The notes under the pieces were generated by a model. It did not search any database. It had not been told where the DNA came from and worked only from the letters and a program-made list of their open reading frames with translations. A DNA stretch of 64,000 bases from positions 1 through 64,000 of the forward strand of contig WNNJ02000693.1 of assembly GCA_012934845.2 (NCBI GenBank), read 5' to 3'. Shown piece after piece: positions 44,001 through 59,000 of this stretch. The stretch comes from Pomphorhynchus laevis (Eukaryota > Acanthocephala > Palaeacanthocephala > Echinorhynchida > Pomphorhynchidae). The translations under genes and the position numbers were made by a program. Numbering within the stretch: position 1 is the stretch's first letter; the number at the start of each line of letters is the position of its first letter.

Positions 44001-47000
44001 ATAAAAAACACAGTAAACACATTTAAAACACAGTTTACAAGTTTAAAAAACAGTAAACAAATTTAAAAATAATAAATAGACATTAAACACAACCCAGTAG
44101 ACATGATTAAAACACAGTAAACAAATTTAAAACACAGTGAACACATTTAAAACACAGTTTACAAGTTTAAAAAACAGTAAACAAATTTAAAACATAATAA
44201 ATTAACATTAAACATAAACCAGTGAACATGTTTAAAACACAGTAAACAAATTTAAAACACAGTAAACACATTTAAAACACAGTTTACAAGTTTAAAAAAC
44301 AGTAAACAAATTTAAAACATAATAAATTAACATTTAACATAAACCAGTAAACATATTTAAAACACAGTAAACAAATTTAAAACACAGTAAACAAATATAA
44401 AACACAGTAAACACATTTAAAACACAGTTTACAAGTTTAAAAACTGTAAACAAATTTAAAAATAATAAATAGACATTAAACATAACCCAGTAGACATATT
44501 TAAAAAACAGTAAACAAATTTAAAACACAGTAAACACATTTAAAACACAGTTTACAAGTTTAAAAACAGTAAACAAATTTAAAACATAATAAATAAACAT
44601 TAAACATAAACAAGTAAACATATTTAAAACACAGTAAACAAATTAAAAAAACAAGTTTAAAAAACAGTAAACAAATTAAAAAATAATAAATAGACATTAA
44701 ACATAACCCAGTAGACATGTTTAAAACACAGTAAACAAATTTAAAACACAGTAAACACATTTAAAACACAGTTTACAAGTTTAAAAAACAGTAAACAAAT
44801 TTAAAACATAATAAATTAACATTAAACATAAACAAGTGAACATGTTTAAAACACAGTAAACAAATTTAAAACACAGTAAACACATTTAAAACACAGTTAA
44901 CAAGTTTAAAAAACAGTAAACAAATTTAAAACATAATAAATTAACATTAAACATAACCCAGTAGACATAATTAAAACACAGTAAAAAAATTTAAAACACA
45001 GTAAACACATTTAAAACACAGTCTACAAGTTTAAAAAACAGTAAACAAATTTAAAACATAATAAATTAACATAAAACATAAACCAGTAAACATATTTAAA
45101 ACACAGTAAACAAATTAAAAAAACAAGTTTAAAAAACAGTAAACAAATTTAAAAATAATAAATAGACATTAAACATAACCAGTAGACATGTTTAAAACAC
45201 AGTAAACAAATTTAAAACACAGTAAACACATTTAAAACACAGTTTACAAGTTTAAAAAACAGTAAACAAATTTAAAACATAATAAATTAACATTAAACAT
45301 AAACCAGTAAACATAGTTAAAACACAGTAAATAAATTTAAAACAAAATATACACATTTAAAACACAGTTTACAAGTTTAAAAAACAGTAAACAAATTTAA
45401 AAGATAAACAATTAACATTAAACATAACCCAGTAGACATCTTTAAAACACAGTAAACACATTTAAAACACAGTAAACACATTTAAAACACAGTAAAAACA
45501 TTTAAAACACAGTCTACAAGTTTAAAAAACAGTAAACAAATTTAAAACATAATAAATTAACATTAAACATAAACCAGTAAACATATTTAAAACGCAGTAA
45601 ACAAATTAAAAAACAAGTTTTAAAAAACAGTAAACAAATTTAAAAATAATAAATAGACATTAAACATAACCCAGTAAACATATTAAAAACATAGTAAACA
45701 AATTTAAAACACAGTAAACACATTTAAAACACAGTTTACAAGTATAGAAAAACAGTAAACAAATTTAAAACATAATAAATTAACATTAAACATAACCCAG
45801 TAGACATATTTAAAACACAGTAAACAAATTTAAAACACAGTAAACACATTTAAAACACAGTTTACAAGTTTAAAAAACAGTAAACAAATTTAAAACATAA
45901 TAAATTAACATTTAACATAAACCAGTAAACATATTTAAAACACGGTAAACAAATCTTAAACACAGTAAACACATTTAAAACACAGTTTACAATGTTAAAA
46001 AACAGTAAACAAATTTAAAACATAATAAATAGACATTAAACATAACCCAGTAGACATGTTTAAAACATAGTAAACAAATTTAAAACACAGTAAACACATT
46101 TAAAACACTGTTTACAAGTTTAAAAAAAAGTAAACAAATTTGAAACATAATAAATTAACATAAAACATAAACCAGTAAACATTTAAAACACGGTAAACAA
46201 ATTTAAAACACAGTAAACACATTTAAAACACAGTTTACAAGTTTAAAAAACAGTAAACAAATTTAAAACATAATAAATTATCATTAAACATAACCCAGTA
46301 GAAATGTTTAAAACACAGTAAATACATTTAAAACACAGTAAACACATTTAAAACACAGTTTACAAGTTTAAAAAACAAACAAATTTAAAACATGATAAAT
46401 TAACATTAAACATAAACCAGTAAACATATTTAAAACACAGTAAAAAAATTTAAAACACAGTAAACACATTTAAAACAGAGTTTACAAGTTTAAAAAACAG
46501 TAAACAAATTTAAAACATAATAAATTAACATTAAACATAACCCAGTAGACATGTTTAAAACACAGTAAAAAATTAAAAACGCAGTAAACAAATTTAAAAC
46601 ACAGTTTACAAGTTTTAAAAACAGTAAACAAATTTAAAACATAATAAATTAACATTAAACATAAACAAGTGAACATGTTTAAAACACAGTAAACAAATTT
46701 AAAACACAGTAAACACATTTAAAACACAGTTAACAAGTTTAAAAAACAGTAAACAAATTTAAAACATAATAAATTAACATTAAACATAACCCAGTAGACA
46801 TAATTAAAACACAGTAAAAAAATTTAAAACACAGTAAACACATTTAAAACACAGTCTACAAGTTTTAAAAACAGTAAACAAATTTAAAACAAAATAAATT
46901 AACATAAAACATAACCCAGTAGATATGTTTTAAACACAGTAAACAAATAAAAAAAAACAAGTTTAAAAAACAGTAAACAAATTTTAAACATAATAAATAG

Positions 47001-50000
47001 ACATAAAACATAACCCAGTAGACATGTTCACAACACAGTAAACAAACTTAAAACACAGTTTACAAGTTAAAAAACCGTAAACAAATTTAAAACATAATAA
47101 ATTAACATTAAACATAACCCAGTAGACATGTTTAATACACTGTAAACAAATTTAAAACACAGTAAACAAATTTAGAACACAGTTTACAAGTTTAAAAAAC
47201 AGTAAACAAATTCAAAACATAAAAAATAAACATTGAACATAAACCAGTAAACATGTTAAAAACACAGTAAATAAATTTAAAACACAGTAAAAAAATTTAA
47301 AACAAAGTAAACATATTTAAAACACAGTTTACAAGTTAAAAAATTAGTAAACAAATTTAAAACATAATAAATTAACATTAAACATAACCCAGTAGACATG
47401 TTTAAAACACAGTAAACAAATTTAAAACGCAGTAAACACATTTTAAACACAGTTTACAAGTTTAAAAAACAGAAAACAAATTTAAAAGATAAACAATTAA
47501 CATTTAACATAACCCAGTAGACGTGTTTAAAACACAGTAAACAAATTTAAAACACAGTAAACACATTTAAACACAGTTTACAAGTTTAAAAAACAGTAAA
47601 CAAATTCAAAACATAATAAATTAACATAAAACATAACCAAGTAGACATGTTTAAAACACAGTAAACACATTTTAAACATTGTTTACAAGTTAAAAAACAG
47701 TAAACAAATTTAAAACATAATAAATTAACATTAAACATAACCCAGTAGACATGTTTAAAACAAAGTAAACAAATTTAAAACACAGTAAACAAATTTAAAA
47801 CACAGTTTACAAGATTAAAAACAGTAAACAAATTTAAAACCTTATCAATTAACATTAAACATAAACCAGTAAACATATTTAAAACACATTAAACAAATTT
47901 AAGACACCGTAAACACATTTAAAACACAGTTTACAAGTTTAAAAAAACAGTAAACAAATTGAAAACATAATAAATTAACATTAAACATAAACCAGTAGAC
48001 ATGTTTAAAACACAGAAAACAAATTTAAAACACAATAAACACATTTAAAACACAGTTTACAATTTTAAAAAACAGTAAACAAATTTAAAACATAACAAAT
48101 TAACATTAAACATAACCAAGTAGACATGTTTAAAACACAGTAAAAAAATTAAAAACACAGTAAACACATTAAAACACAGTTTACAAGTTTAAAAAACAGT
48201 AAACACATTTAATACATAAAAAATTAACATAAAACATAACCCAGTAGACATGTTTATAACACAGTAAACACATTTAAAACACAGTAAACACATTTAAAAC
48301 ACAGTTAACAAGTTTAAAAAAATAGTAAACAAATTTAAAACATAATAAATTGACATTAAACATAACCCAGTAGACATGTTTAAAACACAGTAAACAAATT
48401 TAAAACACAGTAAACACATTTAAAACACAGTTTACAAGTTTAAAAAACAGTAAACAAATTTAAAACACAGTAAACACATTTAAAACACAGTTTACAAGTT
48501 TAAAAAACAGTAAACAAATTTAAAACAAAATAAATTAACATTTTACATAACTGGGTAGACATGTTTAAAACACAGTAAACAAATTTAAACACAGTAAACA
48601 CATTTAAAACACAGTTTACAAGTTTAAAAAACAATAAACAAATTAAAAACATGATAAACTAACATAAAACATAACCCAGTAGACATGTTTAAAACACAGT
48701 AAACAAATTTAAAACACAGTAAACACATTTAAAACACAGTTTACATGTTTAAAAAACAGTAAACAAATTTCAAACATGATAAATTAACATTAAACATAAA
48801 CCAGTAAACATATTTAAAACACAGTAAATAAATTTAAAACATAGTAAACACATTTAAAACAGAGTTTACAAGTTTAAAAAAATAGTAAACAAATTTAAAA
48901 CATAATAAATTGACATTAAACATAACAAAGTAGACATGTTTATAACACAGTAAACACATTTAAAACACAGTAAACACATTTAAAACACAGATTACAAGTT
49001 TTAAAAACAGTAAACAAATTTAAAACATAATAAATTAACATTTAACATAAACCAGTAGACATGTTTAAAACACAGTAAACAAATTTAAAACGCAGGAAAC
49101 AAATTTAAAACACAGTTTACAAGTTTTAAAAACGGTAAACAAATTTAAAACAAAATAAATTAAAATTAAACATATACCAGTAAACATATTCAAAACACAG
49201 TAAATAAATTTAAAACACACTAAGCACATTTAAAACACAGTGTACAAGTTTAAAAAACAGTAAACAAATTTAAAACATAATAAATTGACATTAAACATAA
49301 CCCAGTAGACATGTTTTAAACATAGTAAACAAATTTAAAACACAGTAAACGCATTTAAAACACAGTTTACAAGTTTAGAAAACAGTAAACAAATTCAAAA
49401 CATAATAAATTAACATTAAACATAACAAAGTAGACATGTTTAAAACACAGTAAACAAATTTAAAACACAGTAAACACATTTAAAACACAGTTTACAAGTT
49501 TAAAAAACAGTAAACAAATTTAAAACATAATAAATTAAAATTAAACATAACCCAGTAGACATGTTTAAAACACAGTAAACAAATTTAAAACGCAGGAAAC
49601 AAATTTAAAACACAGTTTACAAGTTTTAAAAACAGTAAACAAATTTTAAACAAAATAAATTAAAATTAAAAATATACCAGTAAACATATTCAAAACAGTA
49701 AATAAATTTAAAACACAGTAAGCACATTTAAAACACAGTGTACAAGTTTAAAAAACAGTAAACAAATTTAAAACATAATAAGTTGACATTAAACATAACC
49801 CAGTAGACATGTTTAAAACACAGTAAACAAATTTAAAACACAGGAAACACTTCTAAAACACAGTTTACAAGTTTAAAAAACAGTAAACAAATTTAAAACA
49901 TAATAAATTAACATAAAACATAACCCAGTAGACATGTTTAAAACACAGTAAACAAATTTAAAAAACAAGTTTATAAAACAGTAAAAAAATTTAAAACAAA

Positions 50001-53000
50001 ATAAATTAACATAAACATATCCCAGGAGATATGTGATAAACACAGTTAACAAATTTAAAACACAGTAAAAAATTAAAAACACAGTTTAAAGTTTAAAAAA
50101 CAGTAAACAAATTTAAAACCTTATAAATTAACAAAAAAACATAAACCAGTAGCTATGTTTAAAACACATTAAACAAATTTAAAACAGTAAACACATTCAA
50201 AACACAGTTTACAAGTTAAAAATACAGTAAACAAATTTAAAACAAAATAAATTAAAATTAAACATATACCAGTAAACATATTTAAAACAAAGTAAACAAA
50301 TTTAAAACACAGTAAACACATTTAAAACACAGTTTACAAGTTTAAAAAAACAGTAAACAAATTTAAAACATAATAAATTGACATTAAACATAACCCAGTA
50401 GACATGTTTTAAACATAGTAAACAAATTTAAACACAGTAAACACATTTAAAACACAGTTTACAAGTTTAAAAAACAGTAAACAAATTTAAAACATAATAA
50501 ATAGACATTAAACATAACCCAGTAGACATGTTTAAAACATAGTAAACAAATTTAAAACACAGTAAACACATTTAAAACACAGTTTACAAGTTTAAAAAAA
50601 AAGTAAACAAATTTGAAACATAATAAATTAACATAAAACATAAACCAGTAAACATTTAAAACAAAGTAAACAAATTTAAAACACAGTAAACACATTTAAA
50701 ACACAGTTTACAAGTTTAAAAAAACAGTAAACAAATTTAAAACATAATAAATTGACATTAAACATAACCCAGTAGACATATTAAAAACACGGTAAACAAA
50801 TCTTAAACACAGTAAACACATTTAAAACACAGTTTACAAGTTTAAAAAACAGTAAACAAATTTAAAACATAATAAATAGACATTAAACATAACCCAGTAG
50901 ACATGTTTAAAACATAGTAAACAAATTTAAAACACAGTAAACACATTTAAAACACAGTTTACAAGTTTAAAAAAAAGTAAACAAATTTGAAACATGATAA
51001 ATTAACATTAAACATAAACCAGTAAACATTTAAAACAAAGTAAATCAATTTAAAACACAGTAAACACATTTAAAACACAGTTTACAAGTTTAAAAAACAG
51101 TAAACAAATTTAAAACATAATAAATTAACATTAAACATAACCCAGTAGACATATTAAAAACACGGTAAACAAATCTTAAACACAGTAAACACATTTAAAA
51201 CACAGTTTACAAGTTTAAAAAACAGTAAACAAATTTAAAACATAATAAATAGACATTAAACATAACCCAGTAGACATGTTTAAAACATAGTAAACAAATT
51301 TAAAACACAGTAAACACATTTAAAACACAGTTTACAAGTTTAAAAAAAAGTAAACAAATTTGAAACATGATAAATTAACATTAAACATAAACCAGTAAAC
51401 ATATTTAAAACACAGTAAAAAAATTTAAAACACAGTAAACACATTTAAAACAGAGTTTACAAGTTTAAAAAACAGTAAACAAATTTAAAACATAATAAAT
51501 TAACATTAAACATAACCCAGTAGACATGTTTAAAACACAGTAAAAAATTAAAAACGCAGTAAACAAATTTAAAACACAGTTTACAAGTTTTAAAAACAGT
51601 AAACAAATTTAAAACACAATAAATTAACATAAAACATAACCCAGTAGATATGTTTTAAACACAGTAAACAAATAAAAAAACAAGTTTAAAAAACAGTAAA
51701 CAAATTTAAAACATAATAAATTGACATAAAACATAACCCAGTAGACATGTTTACAACACAGTAAACAAATTTAAAACACAGTTTACAAGTTTAAAAAACT
51801 GTAAACAAATTTAAAACATAATAAATTAACATTAAACATAACCCATTAGACATGTTTAAAACACAGTTAACAAATTTAAAAAACATGTTTAAAAAACAGT
51901 AAAAAAATTTAAAACAAAATAAATTAACATGAACAAAACCCAGTAGATATGTTTAAAACACAGTAAACAAATTTAAAACACAGTAAAAAGTTTAAAACAC
52001 AGTTTACAAGTTTAAAAAACAGTAAACAAATTTAAAACAAAATAAATTAACAAAAAACATAAACCAGTAGACATGTTTAAAACACAGTAAACAAATTTAA
52101 AACACAGTAAACACATTCAAAACACAGTTTACAAGTTTAAAATACAGTAAACAAATTTAAAACATAATAAATTAAAATTAAACATATAGCAGTAAACATA
52201 TTTAAAACAATGTAAACAAATTTAAAACACAGTAAACACATTTAAAACACAGTTTACAAGTTTAAAAACAGTAAACAAATTTAAAACATAATAAATAAAC
52301 ATTTAACATAACCCAGTAGACGTGTTTAAAACACAGTAAACAAATTTAAAACACAGTAAACACATTCAAAACACAGTTTACAAGTTTAAAAAACAGTAAA
52401 CAAATTTAAAACACAGTAAACACATTTTAAACACAGTTTTTAAGTTTAAAAGACAGTAAACAATATTAAAAAATAATAAATTAACATTAAACATAACCAT
52501 GTAGACATGTTTAAAACACAGTAAACAAATTTAAAACACAGTAAACACATTTAAAACACAGTTTACAAGTTTAACAACCAATAAACAAATTTAAAACATG
52601 AGAAATTAACATAAAACATAACCCAGTAGACATGTTTAAAACACAGTAAACAAATTAAAAACCCAGTAAACACATTCAAACACAGTTTACAAGTTTAAAA
52701 AACAGTAAACAAATTTAAAACATGATAAATTAACATTAAACATAAACCAGTAAACATATTTAAAACACAGTAAAAAATTTAAAACACAGTAAACACATTT
52801 AAAACAGAGTTTACAAGTTTAAAAAACAGTAAACAAATTAAAAACATAATAAATTAACATTAAACATAACCCAGTAGACATGTTTAAAACACAGTAAACA
52901 AATTTAAAACGCAGTAAACAAATATAAAACACAGTTTACAAGTTTTAAAAACAGTAAACAAATTTAAAACAAAATAAATTAAAATTAAACATATACCAGT

Positions 53001-56000
53001 AAACATATTCATAACACAGTAAATAAATTTAAAACACACTAAGCACCATTAAAACACAGTTTACAAGTTTAAAAAAACAGTAAACAAATTTAAAACATAA
53101 TAAATTGACATTAAACATAACCTAGTAGACATGTTTAAAACACAGTAAACAAATTTAAAACACATGAAACATTTCTAAAACACAGTTTACAAGTTTAAAA
53201 AAGAGTAAACAAATTTAAAACATGATAAATTAACATTAAACATAACAAAGTTGACATGTTTAAAACACAGTAAACAAATTTAAAACACAGTAAACACATT
53301 TAAAACACAGTTTACAAGTTTAAAAACAGTAAACAAATTTAAAACATAATAAATTAACATTAAACATAACAAAGTTGACATGTTTAAAACACAGTAAACA
53401 AATTTAAAACACAGTAAACACATTTAAAACACAGTTTACAAGTTCTAAAAACAGTAAACAAATTTAAAACATAATAAATTAACATTTAACATAAACCAGT
53501 AGACATGTTTAAAACACAGTAAACAAATTTAAAACGCAGGAAACATATTTAAAACACAGTTTACAAGTTTTAAAAACGGTAAACAAATTTAAAACAAAAA
53601 AAAATTAAAATTAAACATATACCAGTAAACATATTCAAAACACAGTAAATAAATTTAAAACACACTAAGCACAATTAAAACTAAGTGTACAAGTTTAAAA
53701 AACAGAAAACAAATTTAAAACATTATAAATTGACATTAAACATAACCTAGTAGACATGTTTAAAACACAGTAAACAAATTTAAAACACATGAAACACTTC
53801 TAAAACACAGTTTACAAGTTTAAAAAAGAGTAAACAAATTTAAAACATAAAAAATTAACATTAAACATAACCCAGTAGACATGTTTAAAACACAGTAAAC
53901 AAATTTAAAAAACAAGTTTAAAAAACAGTAAAAAAATTTAAAACAAAATAAATTAACATAAACATAACCCAGTAGATATGTTTAAAACACAGTAAACAAA
54001 TTTAAAACACAGTAAAAAATTTAAAACACAGTTTACAAGTTTAAAAAACAGTAAACAAATTTAAAACATAATAAATTAACAAAAAACATAAACTAGTAGA
54101 CATGTTTAAAACACAGTAAACAAATTGAAAACACACTAAACACATTTAAAACACAGTTCACAAGTTTTAAAAATGGTAAACAAATTTTAAACAAAATAAA
54201 TTAAAATTAAACACATACCAGTAAACATATTCAAAACACAGTAAATAAATTTAAAACACAGTAAGCACATTTAAAAATCAGTGTACAAGTTTAAAAAACA
54301 GTAAACAAATTTAAAACATAATAAGTTGACATTAAACATAACCCAGTAGACATGTTTAAAACACAGTAAACAAATTTAAAACACAGGAAACACTTCTAAA
54401 ACACAGTTAACAAGTTTAAAAAACTGTAAACAAATTTAAAACATAAAAAATTAACATTAAACATAACCCAGTAGACATGTTCAAAACACAGTAAACAAAT
54501 TTAAAACATAATAAATTAACATTAAACATAACTCGGAAGACATGTTTAAAACACAGTAAACCAATTTAAAACACAGTAAACACATTTAAAACACAGTTTA
54601 CAAGTTTTAAAAACAGTAAACAAATTTAAAACATAACATAAACATAACCCAGTAGATATGTTTAAAACACAGTAAACAAATTTAAAACACGGTAAAAAAT
54701 TTAAAACACAGTTTACAAGTTTAAAAAACAATAAACAAATTTAAAACATAATAAATTAACAAAAAACATAAACCAGTAGACATGTTTAAAACACAGTAAA
54801 CACATTTAAAACACAGTTTACAATTTAAAAAACAGTAAACAAAACCCCGTAGACATTTTTAAAACACAGTAAACCAATTTAAAACACAGTAAACACATTT
54901 AAAACACAGTTTACAAGTTTGAAAAACAGTAAACAAATTTAAAACATGATAAATTAACATAAAACATAAACTAGTAGACATGTTTAAAACACAGTAAACA
55001 AATTTAAAACACAGTAAACACATTTAAAACACAGTTTACAAGTTTAAAACACAGTAAACAAATCAAAAACATAACAAATTAACATTAAAAAGAACCCAGT
55101 AGACATGTTTAAAACACAGTAAACAAATCTAAAACATAATAAATTAACATTAAACAAACCTCAGAAGACATGTTTAAAACACAGTAAACCAATTTAAAAC
55201 ACAGTAAACACATTTAAAACACAGTTTACAAGTTTTAAAAACAGTAAACAAATTTAAAACATAACAAATTAGCATTAAACATAACCCAGTAAAAATGTTT
55301 AAAACACAGTAATAAATTTAAAACACAGTAAACACATTTAAAACACAGTTTACAAGTTTAAAAAACAGTAAACAAATTTAAAACATAATAAATTAACATT
55401 AAACATAAACCAGTAAACATAGTTAAAACACAGTAAATAAATTTAAAACAAAATATACACATTTAAAACACAGTGTTCAAGTTTAAAAAACAGTAAAAAA
55501 ATTTAAAAGATAAACAATTAACATTAAACATAACACAGTAGACATCTTTAAAACACAGTAAACACATTTAAAACACAGTAAACAAATTTAAACGCAACTT
55601 CAATTTTAAAAAACAGAAAACAAATTTAGAACATAATAAATTAACATTAAACATAACCCGGTAGACATATTTAAAACACAGTAAACAAATTTAAAACACA
55701 GTAAACAAATTTAAAACACAGTTTACAAGTTTAAAAAACAGTAAACAAGTTTAAAACATAACAAATTAAAATTAAACATATACTAGTAAACATATTTAAA
55801 ACAAAGTAAACAAATTTAAAACACAGTAAACAGATTAAAAACACAGTTTAAAAGTTTAAAAAACAGTAAACAAATTTAAAACATAATAAATTAACATTAA
55901 ACATAAACCAGTAAACATATTCAAAACACAGTAAATAAATTTAAAACACAGTAAAAACCCATCTAAAACACAGTTTAGAAGTTTAAAAAACAGTAAACAA

Positions 56001-59000
56001 TTTTAAAACATATTAAATTAACATTCAATATAACCCAGTAGACATGTTTAAAACACAGTAAACAAATTTAAAAAACAAGTTTTAAAAACAGTAAACAAAT
56101 TAAAAACAAAATAAATTAACATAAAACATAACCCAGTAGACATGTTTAAAACACAGTAAACAAATTTTTAACACAGTAAACACATTTAAAACACAGTGTA
56201 CAAGTTTAAAAAACAGCAAACAAATTTAAAACACAAAAAATTAACATTAAACATAAACAAGTAAACGTGTTTAAAACACAGTAAACAAATTTAAAACACA
56301 GTAAACAAATTTAGAACACAGTTTACAAGTTAAACAAACAGTAAACAAATTCAAAACATAATAAATTAACTTTAAACATAAACCAGTAAACATATTTAAA
56401 ACACAGTAAATAAATTTAAAACACAGAACCCAATTTAAAACACAGTAAACACATTTAAAACACAGTTTACAATTTAAAAAACAGTAAACAAATTTAAAAG
56501 ATAAACAATAAACATTAAACATAAACCAGTAAACATAGTTAAAACACAGTAAATAAATTTAAAACAAAATATACACATTTAAAACACAGTTTACAAGATT
56601 AAAAAACAGTAAACAAATTTAAAAGATAAACAATTAACATAAAACATAAACCAGTGGACATCTTTAAAACACAGTAAACACATTTAAAACACACTAAACA
56701 CATTTAAAACACAGTTTACAAGTTTAAAAAACAGTAAACAAATTTAAAAGATAATAAATTAACATAAAACATAACCCAGTAGACATGTTTAAAACACAGT
56801 AAACAAATTTAAAACACAGTAAACACATTAAAACCCAGTTTACAAGTTTAAAAAACAGTAAACAAATTTAAAACATAATAAATTAACACAAAACATAACC
56901 CAGTAGACATCTTTAAAACACAGTAAACAAATTTAAAACACAGTAAACACATTAAAAACACAGTTTACAAGTTTAAAAAAGAGTAAACAAATTTAAAACA
57001 CAATAAATTAACATTAAACATAACCTAGTTAACATATTCAAAACACAGTAATTAAATTTAAAACAAAATATACACATTTAAAACACAGTTTTCAAGATTA
57101 AAAAACAGTAAACAAATTAAAAAGATAAACAATTAACAAAAAACATAAACCAGTAGACATGTTTAAAAAACAATAAACACATTTAAAACACAGTTTACAA
57201 GTTTAAAAAACAGTAAACAAATTTAAAACATAATAAATTAACATTAAACATAACCCAGTAGACATGTTTAAAACACAGCAAACACATTTAAAACACTGTT
57301 TACAAGTTTAAAAACAGTAAACAAATTTAAAACATTATAAATTAACATTAAACATAAACCAGTAAGCATGTTTAAAACACAGTAAACAAATTCAAAACAT
57401 AATAAATTAACATAAAACATAACCAAGTAGACATGTTTAAAACACAGTAAACACATTTAAAACACAGTGAACACATTTAAAACACAGTTTACAAGTTTAA
57501 AAAACAGAAAACAAATTTAAAAGATAAACAATTAACATTTAACATAACCCAGTAGACGTGTTTAAAACACAGTAAACAAATTTAAAACACAGTAAACACA
57601 TTCAAAACACAGTTTACAAGTTTAAAAAACAGTAAACAAATTTAAAACATAATAAATAGACATAAAACATAACCCAGTAGACATGTTTACAACACAGTAA
57701 AAAAATTGACAACACGGTAAACAAATTTAAAACACAGCTTACAAGTTTAAAAAATAGTAAACAAATTTAAAACATAATAAATTAACATTGAACATAACCC
57801 AGTAGACATGTTTAAAACTCAGTAAACAAATTTAAAACGCAGTAAACAAATTTAAAACACAGTTTACAAGTTAAAAAAACATTAAACAAATTTAAAACAT
57901 AATAAATTAAAATTAAACATAAACCAGTAAACATATTTAAAACAAAGTAAACAAATTTAAAACACAGTAAACACATTAAAAACACAGTTTTCAAGTTTAA
58001 AAAACAGTAAACAAATTTAAAACAAAAAAAAATTAACATAAACATAACCCAGTAGATATGTTTAAAACACAGTAAACAAATTTAAAACACAATAAATTAA
58101 AATTAAACATATACCAGTAAACATGTTTAAAACACAGTAAACAAATTTAAAACATAATAAATAAGCATTAAACATAAACCAGTAAACATGTTTGAAACAC
58201 AGTAAACAAATTTAAAACACAGTAAACACATTTAAAACACAGTTTACAAGTTCAAAAACAGTAAACAAATTTAAAACATAACAAATTAACATTAAACATA
58301 ACCCAGTAGACATGTTTAAAACACAGTAAACAAATTTAAAACACAGTAAACACATTTAAAACACAGTTTACAAGTTAAAAACAGTAAACAAATTTAAAAC
58401 ATAATAAATTAACATTAAACATAACCAAGTAGACATGTTTAAAACACAGTAAACAAATTTAAAACACAGAAACACATTTAAAACACAGTTTTCAAGTTTA
58501 AAAAACAGTAAACAAATTTAAAACATGATAAATTAACATTAAACATAAACCAGTAAACATATTTAAAACACAGTAAATAAATTTAAAACACAGTAAACAC
58601 ATTTAAAACAGAGTTTACAAGTTTAAAAAACAGAAAACAAATTAAAAACATAACAAATTAACATTAATCATAACCCAGTAGACATGTTTAAAACACAGTA
58701 AACAAATTTAAAACGCAGTAAACAAATTTAAAACACAGTTTACAAGTTTAAAAAACAGTAAACAAATTTAAAACATAAAAAATTAAAATTAAACATATTC
58801 TAGTAAACATATTTAAAACACAGTAAACAAATTTTAAACATGATAAATTAACATTTAACATAAACCAGTAAACATATTTAAAACACAGTAAATAAATTTA
58901 AAACACAGTAAACACATTTAAAACAGAGTTTACAAGTTTAAAAAACAGTAAACAAATTTAAAACAAAATAAATTAACATTAAACACAACCCAGTAGACAT

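Noticed and set aside
44560-58045. Minus-strand open frames of 60-83 codons inside the satellite (for example MCLLCFKFVYCVLN...)
   Set aside because: They are translations of the A/T-rich monomers. The 125-bp unit is not a multiple of three, so the frame drifts from unit to unit, starts and ends follow repeat variants, and the peptides match no family.
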